Assembly: GCA_000620205.1 (NCBI GenBank)
Contig: JHVP01000020.1
Coordinates: forward strand, 1 to 57,839
Source of the DNA: Geodermatophilaceae bacterium URHA0031
GTDB lineage: Bacteria; Actinomycetota; Actinomycetes; Mycobacteriales; Geodermatophilaceae
DNA length: 57,839 nt
Reading direction: 5' to 3'
The translations under genes and the position numbers were made by a program. A model generated the notes under the pieces. That model did no database searches and was not told the DNA's origin. It was given only the letters and a program-made list of their open reading frames with translations. Below, piece after piece: positions 25,598-33,986 of this stretch; the first letter of the stretch is position 1; every line of letters begins with the position of its first letter.

Positions 25598-26586
25598 ATG
25601 TCGAGGTCGCGGATCAGGTTGGTGTCCGGCGCCGTGGTGGCGCTGACGGTCCTCGCCGGCTGTGGCGGTGGTGGGGGCGACGGCGACCCGAGCGCTGGGC
25701 CGGCGTCCAGCACGTCCGTCGAGCCGGCTACCGGACCGAGTGCGACCGGACCGTCGCCCGGGTCGCCGGCCGGCCCGCCGGGCGATCCCGGTTCTCCGGC
25801 GCCTCCGCGCGGTGACTCGCCGGAGGATCCAGCCTCGCGGGCACCCGAGGCTTCGGGAGACCCGCCGTCCGGACCGGGTTCCCCGGCACCTGCACCCTCT
25901 GCGGATCTGTCGAGCGCACCGCACTCGCCGGCGCCCCCGCCTGGCACGCAGGCCCCGGTGTCCTCGCCGGGCACGAAGAACGCACCGGCACCCGCACCGG
26001 CACCCGCACCCGCACCCGCACCCGCACCCGCACCCGCACCGGCACCCGCACCGCCTCCAGCTGAGCCCCCGCCCGAGCCGGCACCGCCGGCGCCTCCCCC
26101 GAACAGGGGGGCCCAGAGGCCCCGGAGCCGCCGGCGCAGACCCAGCCCACCGTCAACATGCCGACACTGCCGGTGGGTGGGGACGTCGAGTTGCCGGCCC
26201 AAGCCGGGGCGGCGGCGTGCGTCGACATCAACCTCAGGACCCAGGACCAGACGTTCCCCGACGGAGCGAGCGTCGTCGTCGAGGACGTCGCTGTCACAGG
26301 AGAGAACCACATCGGGGCCGGCGGCTCCTCGTGCGCGGACCAGGGCACGGTCTCGTGTGACGGGTTCGTCTTCGAGGACGCCAGCGACAGCTGTGGAGCT
26401 GACGTCGAGGTCCTGGCGGGAGCCGTGGCGGGGGAGGAGGGGAACATCGAGTTGTCCGGTCGCATGGACTGCTCGCGAGCCAGCGAGCTCGAGTCGTGCC
26501 TGGCGGTCGGCGAAGCGCTCAACGTGGAGCCCCCGACCGGCACGGTCACCTTGTTCGAGCCCGACCCGCCCGAGCCGGTGGGATGA
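25598..26586 (+). pseudogene. Pro/Ala-rich lipoprotein with apparent 1-base frameshift
   Basis: The N-terminal frame opens MSRSRIRLVSGAVVALTVLA, GC with lipobox LAGC (Cys22), then a long Pro/Ser/Gly/Ala-rich linker ending in an Ala-Pro run. Near base 26106 the frame becomes Arg-rich, while the +1-shifted frame gives PEAPEPPAQTQPTVNMPTLP and a Cys-rich domain to the stop at 26586. The join lies at a run of six G (26106-26111); one extra G would restore a 329-residue secreted lipoprotein. So this is either a real frameshift or a sequencing error. The C-terminal domain (five Cys) is unrecognised. Its stop overlaps the next start (ATGA). Confidence 0.75.
25981..26059 (+). repeat. Ala-Pro hexamer repeat
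   Basis: Tandem GCACCC/GCACCG hexamers encoding alternating Ala-Pro (about a dozen units). Such repeats are slippage-prone, though hexamers stay in frame. Confidence 0.85.
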
Positions 26587-27518
26587 CGTCGGCGCCGGAC
26601 GAACCGGCCACCTCCCTCAGCCGGATCGGGCAGGTGGCGGGTTCGGTCGCGCAGGTCGTCGCACCGCTCAGCGTCCTCACCGCGCTGCTCTTCAACTTCG
26701 GCTACGTCTCCTCGCACGAGGAGTACCTGTACTTCGGCCTGGACGTCGACACGATCGGGCTGAGCACGCAGGACTACGTGATGCGCAGCCCGCAGCCGTT
26801 GCTGACCCCACTGCTGGTCCTGGCGGTCCTGGCCGTCGTCGTCGCCGTGGTCCAGGAACGGGTGGGGCGCCGCGTCCAGGCCCTGCGGGCGGGTGCGCAG
26901 GACGCCGCTCCCGAGCTCGTGGCCGAGTCGCGGCGTCGCCTGCAGCAGGGGCGCCGGGCAGCGCGTGCCGTCGTCCTCACCGGGGACGCCCTCCTCCTGG
27001 CCGGGGTGCTGCTCCTCGTCGGTTTCCCCGTGGTGGGCGGGTGGCCGTACCACCCTCTCGTGACGCCGCTGCTCCTCGCGGCCGGCGCGGGGTTGGTTCT
27101 CTACGGACGCCGGATCTCGCGGTCACTCGAGCCGGACCAGCGGCCGTCGGTGCTGGTGACCGCCGTCCTCCTCCTCCTCCTGCTGATCAACGTCTTCTGG
27201 GCCAACGCCACGTTCGCCGAGTGGTCCGGCAGGGGTGAGGCACGCGACCTGGCACGGCACCTGGACCGCCTTCCTGCGGTCATCCTCGACACCACCGAAC
27301 GGCTGAACCTGACCTCACCCGGCGTCCGCGAGTCGGCGCTGCCACCGGTCGAGGGGCAGACCTTCCGCTACCGGTACCGGGACCTGCGGCTGCTGATCCA
27401 GGGCGCGGACCGGCTGTTCCTCGTCCCCGAGACCTGGAACGCCAGCAACTCCACCCTGGTGGTGCCCATGGACGAGTCGGTGCGGCTGCAGTTCCGCTTC
27501 CTCAACGACCCCCCGTGA
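26583..27518 (+). CDS. Conserved actinobacterial membrane protein, unknown function
   Basis: A 311-residue membrane protein with about five helices: VVAPLSVLTALLFNFGYVSS, LLTPLLVLAVLAVVVAVVQE, VLTGDALLLAGVLLLVGFPV, PLLLAAGAGLVLYGRRI and VTAVLLLLLLINVFWANATF. EYLYFGLDVDTIGLSTQDYV between the first two resembles a family seen near lipoproteins in other actinobacteria. The C-terminus (RYRDLRLLIQGADRLFLVPE) is a soluble strand-rich domain. Start ATG 26583 overlaps the lipoprotein stop, so the pair is probably one functional unit. Confidence 0.75.
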   Translation: MTSAPDEPATSLSRIGQVAGSVAQVVAPLSVLTALLFNFGYVSSHEEYLYFGLDVDTIGLSTQDYVMRSPQPLLTPLLVLAVLAVVVAVVQERVGRRVQALRAGAQDAAPELVAESRRRLQQGRRAARAVVLTGDALLLAGVLLLVGFPVVGGWPYHPLVTPLLLAAGAGLVLYGRRISRSLEPDQRPSVLVTAVLLLLLLINVFWANATFAEWSGRGEARDLARHLDRLPAVILDTTERLNLTSPGVRESALPPVEGQTFRYRYRDLRLLIQGADRLFLVPETWNASNSTLVVPMDESVRLQFRFLNDPP

Positions 27519-27541
27519 CGACGGGAGGCCTGACGCGCCTC

Positions 27542-28321
27542 TCATCCCGCGCCGGGGAAGTCCGGGCGGCGTCCCTCCAGGAACGCGGCGACGCCCTCCC
27601 GGCTCTCCGGGTCCGCGGCGGACTCCCGGATCAGCCGTTCCTCGTCCACGAGCTGCTCCTCCAGCGTGCGGACCGCCGCCCGGCGGACCAGCCCGCGGGT
27701 GCGCACCATCGCCCGGACCGGGCCGGCGGCCACCTGGCGCGCCAGGGCGGTGACGACGTCGTGCAGCTGGTCGTCGTCGACCAGCCGGGCGACCAGGCCG
27801 AACAGGTGCGCGTCGGCCGCGCTGAGCGTGCTGTCGGTGAGCATCAGCTCCAGCGCGCGCGGCGCGCCGAGCGCCCGGGTCAGCGCCCACGACGTCCCGC
27901 CGTCGGGGGAGAGACCGAGGCCGCCGTAGGCCGGCCGCAGCTTGGTGCCGCGGGCGCAGACCACGATGTCGCAGGCGCCGAGCAGCCCGAGCCCCGCGCC
28001 GGCGACCGCGCCGTGCACGCCGGCCACCACCGGGACGTCGCAGTACAGCAGGGTGCGGATGGTCTCGTGCCAGGTCTCCGCGAGCCGGCCGATGAAACCG
28101 GGCATGTCGTCCGCGGCAGCGAAGGCGCGGACGTCCCCGCCGACGCAGAACCTCGGGCCGGTGGCGGTGAGCAGCACCGCCCGGGCACCGGTGGGCCGTT
28201 GCCCGACCGCGGCGCCGAGCTGCTCGGCCATCGCGTGGTCCACCACGTTGCCCGCCGTGGGGTTGTCCAGCGTGACGTGCCAGACGTCGCCGTCCAGCGC
28301 GGTGGTCACCGGTCCGGTCAT
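27542..28321 (-). CDS. Enoyl-CoA hydratase/isomerase family (crotonase), PaaG-like
   Basis: A 259-residue crotonase fold: oxyanion segments VGGDVRAFAAADD and HGAVAGAGLGLLGACDIVVC. The active-site loop reads GLGLSPDGGTSWALTRALG, with Asp where hydratases have Glu and TSW as in PaaG-type isomerases; isomerase activity is therefore more likely than hydration. Start ATG 28321 is preceded by GGAGGG on the minus strand. Monocistronic between an unrelated membrane protein and the MFS gene. Confidence 0.88.
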   Translation of the reverse strand: MTGPVTTALDGDVWHVTLDNPTAGNVVDHAMAEQLGAAVGQRPTGARAVLLTATGPRFCVGGDVRAFAAADDMPGFIGRLAETWHETIRTLLYCDVPVVAGVHGAVAGAGLGLLGACDIVVCARGTKLRPAYGGLGLSPDGGTSWALTRALGAPRALELMLTDSTLSAADAHLFGLVARLVDDDQLHDVVTALARQVAAGPVRAMVRTRGLVRRAAVRTLEEQLVDEERLIRESAADPESREGVAAFLEGRRPDFPGAG

Positions 28322-28389
28322 CGTGTCGAGCTCCCTCCGTCAGAGCCCTCACGCTAGGGGCCGGTCGACGTCCCCGCTGGGCACGCGAC

Positions 28390-28419
28390 GACGCCCCGGT
28401 CGCCGGTGACCGGGGCGTC
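28390..28419 (-). terminator. 12-bp hairpin after MFS gene
   Basis: GACGCCCCGGTC (28390-28401) pairs with GACCGGGGCGTC (28408-28419) around a 6-base loop. It lies downstream of the MFS stop at 28438 on the minus strand. Confidence 0.8.
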
Positions 28420-28437
28420 GCGTGTGCAGGAGGTCCC

Positions 28438-29754
28438 TCAGGAGCGGGTGGCGGACTGCCTCCGGGCCACCAGCACCGGCTCGACCTCCTGGTCGATGGC
28501 GCCGGGCGCGCCGCCGAACTCGTCGGCGACCTCCCCGGCGACGTCGTCGGGCACACCGTGGCCGGCGGCCAGCTCCGCGTCGGCGGAGGTGAGCATCCGG
28601 TGCCCGGTGGCCAGCACCGCGATGGCCAGCACCACGGCGACCGCACCGACGACGAAGGGCACGTGCAGGCCGTAGTGCTCGGCCAGCTTGCCGGCGGCGT
28701 AGGGGGCCAGGCCGCCGCCGAGGAAGCGGACGAAGCCGTAGGCGGCCGAGGCGACCGGGCGGGGGACCGGCGACACCAGCATGACCGCCTGGGTGGTCAG
28801 CGTGTTGTTGATCCCGACGACGATGCCGGAGGCGATCACGCAGGTGATCAGCGCCCAGCGGACGTCGGTGAACAGGCCGATCAGCAGCAGCAGGACGGCG
28901 AAGAAGCCCAGCGCGCCGTACAGCGAGGGTGCGGTGCCGAAGCGGGACTGCAGCCGGGGGGCGCCGATGACCGCGAAGAAGGCGACCAGCAGGCCCCAGC
29001 CGAAGAAGACGAAGCCGAGCTGGATCGCCGAGAGCTCCATCGGGTAGGGCGCGTAGCCCAGCATCGTGAAGAAGCCCCAGTTGTAGAGCAGGGCGGTCAG
29101 GCTCATGGTCAGCAGGCTGCGGTGCCGCAGCGCCTTCAGCGGGGCCGACAGCGGGGTCGGTTCGGCCGGCTTGGGCGTGGCGTCGAGCAGCACGACGGTG
29201 GCCAGCAGCGCAATCGCCATGAGGACGGCGACGCCGAAGAACGGCCCCCGCCAGCTGATGTCGCCGAGCAGGCCGCCGACCAGCGGGCCGGCCGCGATCC
29301 CCAGACCCAGCGCCGCCTCGTAGAGGACGATCGCGCCGGCGAAGCCGCCCGACGCCGAGGCGACGATGACCGCCAGCGAGGTGGCGATGAACAGCGCGTT
29401 GCCCAGGCCCCAGCCGGCGCGGAAGCCGACGATCCCGTTGATCGAGCCGGACAGCCCGGCGAGCGCTGAGAAGACGACGATGACGGCCAGACCGGTGATG
29501 AGCGTCTTCTTCGCGCCGATCCGGCTGGACACCCAGTTGGTGCCGAGCATCGCGACCGCGGTGACCACCAGGTAGCTGGTGAACAGCAGGCTGACCTGGC
29601 TGGGCGTGGCGTCCAGCTGCGCGGACAGCGCCGGCAGGATCGGGTCGACCAGCCCGATGCCCATGAAGCTGACGACGCAGGCGAAGGCGACCGCGAAGAC
29701 CGCCTTGGGCTGCTTGAACATGCTCGCGGTGCTGGTGCCGCCGTGTGCGGACAC
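28438..29754 (-). CDS. MFS transporter (drug-efflux type)
   Basis: A 438-residue permease with about 12 helices; VSAHGGTSTASMFKQPKAVF opens it. Between the second and third helices is NWVSSRIGAKKTLITG (motif A-like, G-X-K-K). The C-terminal 40 residues are hydrophilic. DHA1-type proton antiporters of this size export drugs or metabolites; substrate unknown. GTG 29754 has GGAGGA 5 bases before it. The upstream MarR gene on the same strand is a probable local regulator. Confidence 0.9.
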   Translation of the reverse strand: MSAHGGTSTASMFKQPKAVFAVAFACVVSFMGIGLVDPILPALSAQLDATPSQVSLLFTSYLVVTAVAMLGTNWVSSRIGAKKTLITGLAVIVVFSALAGLSGSINGIVGFRAGWGLGNALFIATSLAVIVASASGGFAGAIVLYEAALGLGIAAGPLVGGLLGDISWRGPFFGVAVLMAIALLATVVLLDATPKPAEPTPLSAPLKALRHRSLLTMSLTALLYNWGFFTMLGYAPYPMELSAIQLGFVFFGWGLLVAFFAVIGAPRLQSRFGTAPSLYGALGFFAVLLLLIGLFTDVRWALITCVIASGIVVGINNTLTTQAVMLVSPVPRPVASAAYGFVRFLGGGLAPYAAGKLAEHYGLHVPFVVGAVAVVLAIAVLATGHRMLTSADAELAAGHGVPDDVAGEVADEFGGAPGAIDQEVEPVLVARRQSATRS

Positions 29755-29771
29755 GAGTTCCTCCGGTTCGT

Positions 29772-30200
29772 TCAGTGGGTGACCCGTACGCCGGCCAACC
29801 GGCCGAGTGCGGGGAGTGCGGTGGTGATGGCGCGGACGTCGTCGTCCGTCAGCCCGGCGAGGGGGCCGGCCAGCCGGGCCGCGCGGTCCTCGCGACGCCG
29901 GTCCAGCAGTTCCGCGCCGGCCGGGGTGAGGCTGAGGAGCACCGCCCGGCCGTCGCCGGGGTCGGTGCGCCGCTGCACCAGGCCGGCGTCGGCGAGCCGG
30001 CCGACCAGTGCGGTCATCGAGGGCTGGCTGACGCCCTCGCCGGCCGCGAGCTCGGTGAGCCGGGCGGCCCCGGACCGCCGGAGCGTGGTCAGCGTGGCGG
30101 CGGCGGTGAGGCTCAGCCCCTGGCGGTCCAGGGTGAGCCGGCGCAGTCCGATGACCACGTCGTCCAGCTGCTCGGCGAGCTCGCGGAGGTCGACGTCCAC
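29772..30200 (-). CDS. MarR-family regulator of the MFS gene
   Basis: A 142-residue winged-helix protein: AARLTELAAGEGVSQPSMTA (recognition helix) and VQRRTDPGDGRAVLLSLTPA (wing). GTG 30200 is preferred to TTG 30215 because -10 TACAAC and six bases (AGAGCA) precede it, the leaderless pattern. It ends 17 bases before the MFS start. It probably represses the efflux gene until a ligand binds. Confidence 0.88.
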   Translation of the reverse strand: MDVDLRELAEQLDDVVIGLRRLTLDRQGLSLTAAATLTTLRRSGAARLTELAAGEGVSQPSMTALVGRLADAGLVQRRTDPGDGRAVLLSLTPAGAELLDRRREDRAARLAGPLAGLTDDDVRAITTALPALGRLAGVRVTH

Positions 30201-30206
30201 TGCTCT

Positions 30207-30216
30207 GTTGTACAAC
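30207..30216. promoter_or_regulatory. Palindromic operator overlapping MarR promoter
   Basis: GTTGTACAAC is a perfect 10-base palindrome covering the -10 (TACAAC) of the MarR gene; MarR operators are typically such sites, so autoregulation is likely. Confidence 0.6.
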
Positions 30217-30364
30217 CCAACTATGTATCCGCGCCAGTCCGGGTGACCGACCAGACACGGCCGGCCGCCGGGGGAGCCGGCTTCCGCTCAAGGTGGCAGG
30301 TCGGGGTGCCGATGACCCACCGGACGGGGAGTGCGCCCAGCGCACCGGCGACGGAGGGCAGGGG

Positions 30365-31828
30365 GTGGCTGTGGTCACCGCGACGTCCGTGACCGACCAG
30401 GCGCTGCTCGCCGCCGACGTGCCCGCGGCCGCCGTCGCCCCGCCCGCCGACCCGCACGCGACCGCGCCCGAAGGGCGCCGGCTGGTGCTGCTGGCCTACG
30501 TCGTCGGCTTCGCCGTGGTCGCGGCCCTCGCCGGCCTCGACCGCACCCTCGGCGTCGTCGCCGGCCTGCTCAACGTCGTCTTCGGCGTCTACTTCTGCCG
30601 GCACCTCGCCTTCTCGGTCGCCGCTGCACGCTGGGCCGAGAACGACATGCTGGCCGCCGACGTCGGGCTGGACACCTACACGCCGACCGTCGCGGTCCTG
30701 GTGGGCTGCAAGAACGAGGAACTCGTCGTCGACGGCATGGTCACCGCGCTGCTCGCGCTGGACTACCCGGCGGACCGGCTCACCCTGGTCGTCGTCGACG
30801 ACGGGTCCGACGACAGCACCGGCGCCCGGCTGGACGGCTGGGCCGCGCGTGAACCGCGGCTGCGCGTGCTGCACCGCCCGGCCGGCTCCGCCGGCGGCAA
30901 GTCCGGCGCACTGAACGAGGCCCTCGGTCTGGTCGATGCCGAGGTCGCCGTCGTCTTCGACGCCGACCACGAGCCCGACCGGGCCTCGCTGCGCCGGCTG
31001 GTCCGCCACTTCCGGGACCCTGTCGTCGGCGCGGTGATGGGCCGCTGCGTCGTCCGCAACGGCCGGGACTCGCAGATGGCCGGCACCGTCTTCGTCGACT
31101 ACCTGTCCGGCTACCTGGTCAACGAGTACGGCCGGCAGGCGCTGTTCGAGCTGCCGGCGTACGGCGGGGCGAACTGCGCGGTCCGGATGACGACGCTGCG
31201 GCGCCTGGGCGGGTGGAACCCGCACACGGTCACCGAGGACACCGACCTGACCCTGCGCGTGCTGCTGGCCGGCGAGCGGGTCCGCTACGACCTGTCCGCC
31301 GTCGACTTCGAGGAGGCGGTGGTCAGCGCCCAGCGGTTCTGGAGGCAGCGCTACCGCTGGGCGCGGGGTCACCAGAAGTGCTTCCGGGACTACTGGCGCC
31401 CGCTCATGCGGTCCCCGCACCTGTCCCGGGTGGAGAAGGTCGAGACGACGTTGTTCCTGCTCGTCTACCACGTGCCGCTGCTCAGCGGGATCGGTCTGCT
31501 GCTCACCGTGCTGCGTGCCCTCGGCATCGGCGACCTGCCGGCCGTCGGGGTGCTGCCGCTGTCGATGCTGCTGTTCATCGGCCCGCTGGCCGAGCTCTCC
31601 GTCGGGCTGCTGGTCGGACGGGTCGAGCGGCGCGCCGCCTGGCGGCTGCTCGGCTTCCTGCCGGCCTTCGCGCTGTCGATCTGGGTGACCAGCCGGGCCT
31701 ACCTCGACGGCATGCTCGGCCGCCCGTACAGCTGGGTGAAGACGAGCCGGTCCGGATCCACCTCGACGGTCCGGGCCGACCCGCCGCCGGCCGCGCTGGT
31801 GGCCCCCGCCCCCGGGACCGGCGCCTGA
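30365..31828 (+). CDS. Membrane GT2 glycosyltransferase (BcsA-like)
   Basis: A 487-residue processive-type GT2 enzyme. N-terminal TM pair (LVLLAYVVGFAVVAALAGLD), then the catalytic domain: VVVDDGSDD, FDADHEPD, VTEDTDLTLR, QRYRW (the Q-x-x-R-W motif of synthases), and a C-terminal group of three to four TM helices. It builds or extrudes a surface polysaccharide at the inner membrane. The GTG start has GGAGGG 6 bases before; the stop overlaps the exosortase ATG by one base (TGATG). First gene of a five-gene coupled run. Confidence 0.88.
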   Translation: MAVVTATSVTDQALLAADVPAAAVAPPADPHATAPEGRRLVLLAYVVGFAVVAALAGLDRTLGVVAGLLNVVFGVYFCRHLAFSVAAARWAENDMLAADVGLDTYTPTVAVLVGCKNEELVVDGMVTALLALDYPADRLTLVVVDDGSDDSTGARLDGWAAREPRLRVLHRPAGSAGGKSGALNEALGLVDAEVAVVFDADHEPDRASLRRLVRHFRDPVVGAVMGRCVVRNGRDSQMAGTVFVDYLSGYLVNEYGRQALFELPAYGGANCAVRMTTLRRLGGWNPHTVTEDTDLTLRVLLAGERVRYDLSAVDFEEAVVSAQRFWRQRYRWARGHQKCFRDYWRPLMRSPHLSRVEKVETTLFLLVYHVPLLSGIGLLLTVLRALGIGDLPAVGVLPLSMLLFIGPLAELSVGLLVGRVERRAAWRLLGFLPAFALSIWVTSRAYLDGMLGRPYSWVKTSRSGSTSTVRADPPPAALVAPAPGTGA

Positions 31829-32919
31829 TGGCCGCGGCCGACGTGCTCCCCGACGGGCGGCACCGGTACCGGCAGCCCCGGCGCAGCACCCGGCGCCTGC
31901 GGCCGGTGCTGGTCGACCTGCTGCTGGCGGTGGCGATCTGCACGGTCGGCTACCGGTACGGCGCCGGGTTCCTGCAGGAGCACGAGGCCCGCTGGGTGGC
32001 CCAGGTGCTCGGCCTGCTCGGCGTCGACTCCGTCTCCGGCAGCCTGCCCGGCCACGTCCTGGTCTTCCGGCCGGACGGCGAGGTCATCCTGGCCGAGGTC
32101 ACCGCGTCCTGCTCCTCGATCCTGTCCGTGCTCGGCCTGACCGCGCTGACCGCCGTCGTGCTGCGGGGCCGGCGCCACCACGCGGTGGCCGGGCTGGTCG
32201 TCGCCGTCGCCACGCTGCTCGTTCTCAATCACCTGCGGCTGCTCGCCTCCACGCTCGCCGGCCTGGCGTGGGGCACCCCGGCGCTCGTCCTCTTCCACGA
32301 CTGGGTCGGCACGGTGTGGAACCTGGCGGCGACCCTCGGCGGCTTCCTGCTGATGATCTGCATCACGCTGCCCACCGCCGAGCGGGCCGAGCAGGACGTC
32401 GCCGGCCGGCACACCGCCCGCCGGCCGGACAGCTGGGCGCGGCCGGGTCTGGGCTACCGCCAGCTGGACGACCCGACACCGATCGTCTCGCGGCGCTGGA
32501 ACCTCACCGGCGTGCTCCACCGCTCGGTGCTGCCGCGCCGGGCGTCGACCTGGCTGGCCGCCCGCCGGGAGGCCGACCGCATCGACTACCGGATCGGGCA
32601 CCTGCCCCCGGCCGAGCGGGCCGACCGGGTCCGCGCCCTGGTGGCCGACGGTCTCGGGGCGCACTCCGCCTCGCTGATCGCCGTCGCCAGCTACGACGAC
32701 GACCCGTACGTGCTCGGGGTCCTGGCCGAGGCCATCGCCGCTCGGCAGTGGGAGCCGGTCACCGGCCCGCGGGTCGCCGCGCTGCGGCTGTGGGCCCGGG
32801 GCTGGCTGCTGCCGCGCTCGACCCCCGGGGACCGGGCGGTGGACGACACGCTGCCGGTGTCCGGTTCCGCCCTCGGCAGGCCGCCGACACCCCTCCCACC
32901 GATCGAGGACCCGCGATGA
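31828..32919 (+). CDS. Exosortase/archaeosortase-family transpeptidase-like membrane protein with C-terminal extension
   Basis: A 363-residue membrane protein. About five TM helices hold the three exosortase residues: Cys95 in TASCSSIL, Arg137 in NHLRLLA and His157 in HDWVGTVWN. Family knowledge: exosortases cut C-terminal sorting signals and link proteins to glycans or lipids. Residues 190-363 form an unusual cytosolic extension (helical, with Arg-rich stretches RRASTWLAARREADRIDYR), which I cannot assign. The ATP-grasp start overlaps by ATGA. The neighbours are sugar-nucleotide and glycosyl enzymes, as in other exosortase/EPS loci. Confidence 0.8.
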   Translation: MAAADVLPDGRHRYRQPRRSTRRLRPVLVDLLLAVAICTVGYRYGAGFLQEHEARWVAQVLGLLGVDSVSGSLPGHVLVFRPDGEVILAEVTASCSSILSVLGLTALTAVVLRGRRHHAVAGLVVAVATLLVLNHLRLLASTLAGLAWGTPALVLFHDWVGTVWNLAATLGGFLLMICITLPTAERAEQDVAGRHTARRPDSWARPGLGYRQLDDPTPIVSRRWNLTGVLHRSVLPRRASTWLAARREADRIDYRIGHLPPAERADRVRALVADGLGAHSASLIAVASYDDDPYVLGVLAEAIAARQWEPVTGPRVAALRLWARGWLLPRSTPGDRAVDDTLPVSGSALGRPPTPLPPIEDPR

Positions 32920-33986
32920 CCCCCGCCCCGCCCCAGCCCCGGTCGGTTCCTGCCGCCCCGGCACCCGTACCTCCGGTGCACCCCGACGGCGGTGCCCCGG
33001 CGGTGCTGGTCACCGGCGCCGGCGGGCCGGCCGGCGTCGCGGTGGTCCGCCGGCTGGTCGCGCTCGGCCACCGGGTGGTGGCCGCCGACGCCGACCCCGC
33101 GGCCGCCGGGGGAGCGCTGGCCACCGTGGGCGTGACCGTGCCGCGCGGGGACCACCCGCGCTTCGTCGACGCGCTCCTCGGGGTCGCGGCCGCGCACGGG
33201 GCCGACGCGCTGGTCAGCACCGTCGCCGAGGAGCTGCCGCAGCTGACCGCCGGCGCCAACCGGCTGGCCGCGGCCGGCATCGCCAGCTGGCTGCCGGCCC
33301 TGGCCGCCGTGGACCTGTGCTGCGACAAGGGGGCGTTCGCCGAGCGGATGGCAGCCGCCGGCGTGCCGCACCCGGTCACCGCCACCACCGCGGACGTGCT
33401 CGCCGGCGTCCCCGGTCCGTGGGTCGTCAAGCCCCGGGCCGGCCGGGGCAGCCGCGGGGTGCGGCTGCTCGACGACCGGGCGGAGGTCGCCGCGGCCCTG
33501 CGGGAGGGTGCCGACCTCATCGCGCAGACCCGGCTGGTCGGCCGGGAGTTCACCGCGGACGCCCTCGTCGACCGGGACGGAGGGCTGCGCGTCGTCGTCC
33601 CGCGGTGGCGGGAGGAGACCAAGGCCGGCATCTCGGTGAAGGGCCGGACCTTCACCTCCGCCGCCGTCACCACCGTCGTCGCCGGGGCGCTGTCCGGGGT
33701 CGGGCTCACCGGCCCGGCCAACGTGCAGGGCTTCGTCGCCGACGACGGCGCGGTGTCCGTCGTCGAGATCAACCCGCGCTTCTCCGGCGGGCTGCCGCTG
33801 ACCCTCGCGGCCGGGGCCGACGTCGTCACCGCCTACCTGACCGGGGTCCGCGAGCCGCACGGTCTGCTGCCGGACCTGTCCTTCCGGCCGGGCGTCTCGA
33901 TGAGCCGCTACTTCGCCGAGACCTACACCACCGAGGACGGCAGCCCGGTCGTCGACCCCTGCGTCCCGGCGGCGGTCCGCGCATGA
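32916..33986 (+). CDS. ATP-grasp family ligase (short CarB-like)
   Basis: A 356-residue ATP-grasp protein: VLVTGAGGPAGVAVVRRLVA (N-terminal Rossmann-like), AERMAAAGVPHPVT, WVVKPRAGRGSRGVRLLD (grasp Lys), and VVEINPRFSGGLPLTLAAGA (metal/nucleotide Asn-Pro-Arg). VPRWREETKAGISVKGRTF is a trait of the short carbamoyl-phosphate-synthase-like subgroup in surface-glycan loci. It ligates an amine or acid to a carboxylate; substrate unknown. ATGA overlaps at both ends. Confidence 0.85.
   Translation: MTPAPPQPRSVPAAPAPVPPVHPDGGAPAVLVTGAGGPAGVAVVRRLVALGHRVVAADADPAAAGGALATVGVTVPRGDHPRFVDALLGVAAAHGADALVSTVAEELPQLTAGANRLAAAGIASWLPALAAVDLCCDKGAFAERMAAAGVPHPVTATTADVLAGVPGPWVVKPRAGRGSRGVRLLDDRAEVAAALREGADLIAQTRLVGREFTADALVDRDGGLRVVVPRWREETKAGISVKGRTFTSAAVTTVVAGALSGVGLTGPANVQGFVADDGAVSVVEINPRFSGGLPLTLAAGADVVTAYLTGVREPHGLLPDLSFRPGVSMSRYFAETYTTEDGSPVVDPCVPAAVRA

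Noticed and set aside
26104..26114. Programmed -1 frameshift in the lipoprotein
   Set aside because: The slippery heptamer rule X_XXY_YYZ is not met in the zero frame (AGG GGG GCC), so a missing G is simpler.
25662..26360. His/Pro/Arg-rich reading frame across the Ala-Pro repeat
   Set aside because: It is an out-of-frame reading of the repeat, without a signal or homologous domain.
25189..27518. tRNA-Ala as an integration site
   Set aside because: No repeat of the tRNA 3' end and no integrase seen downstream.
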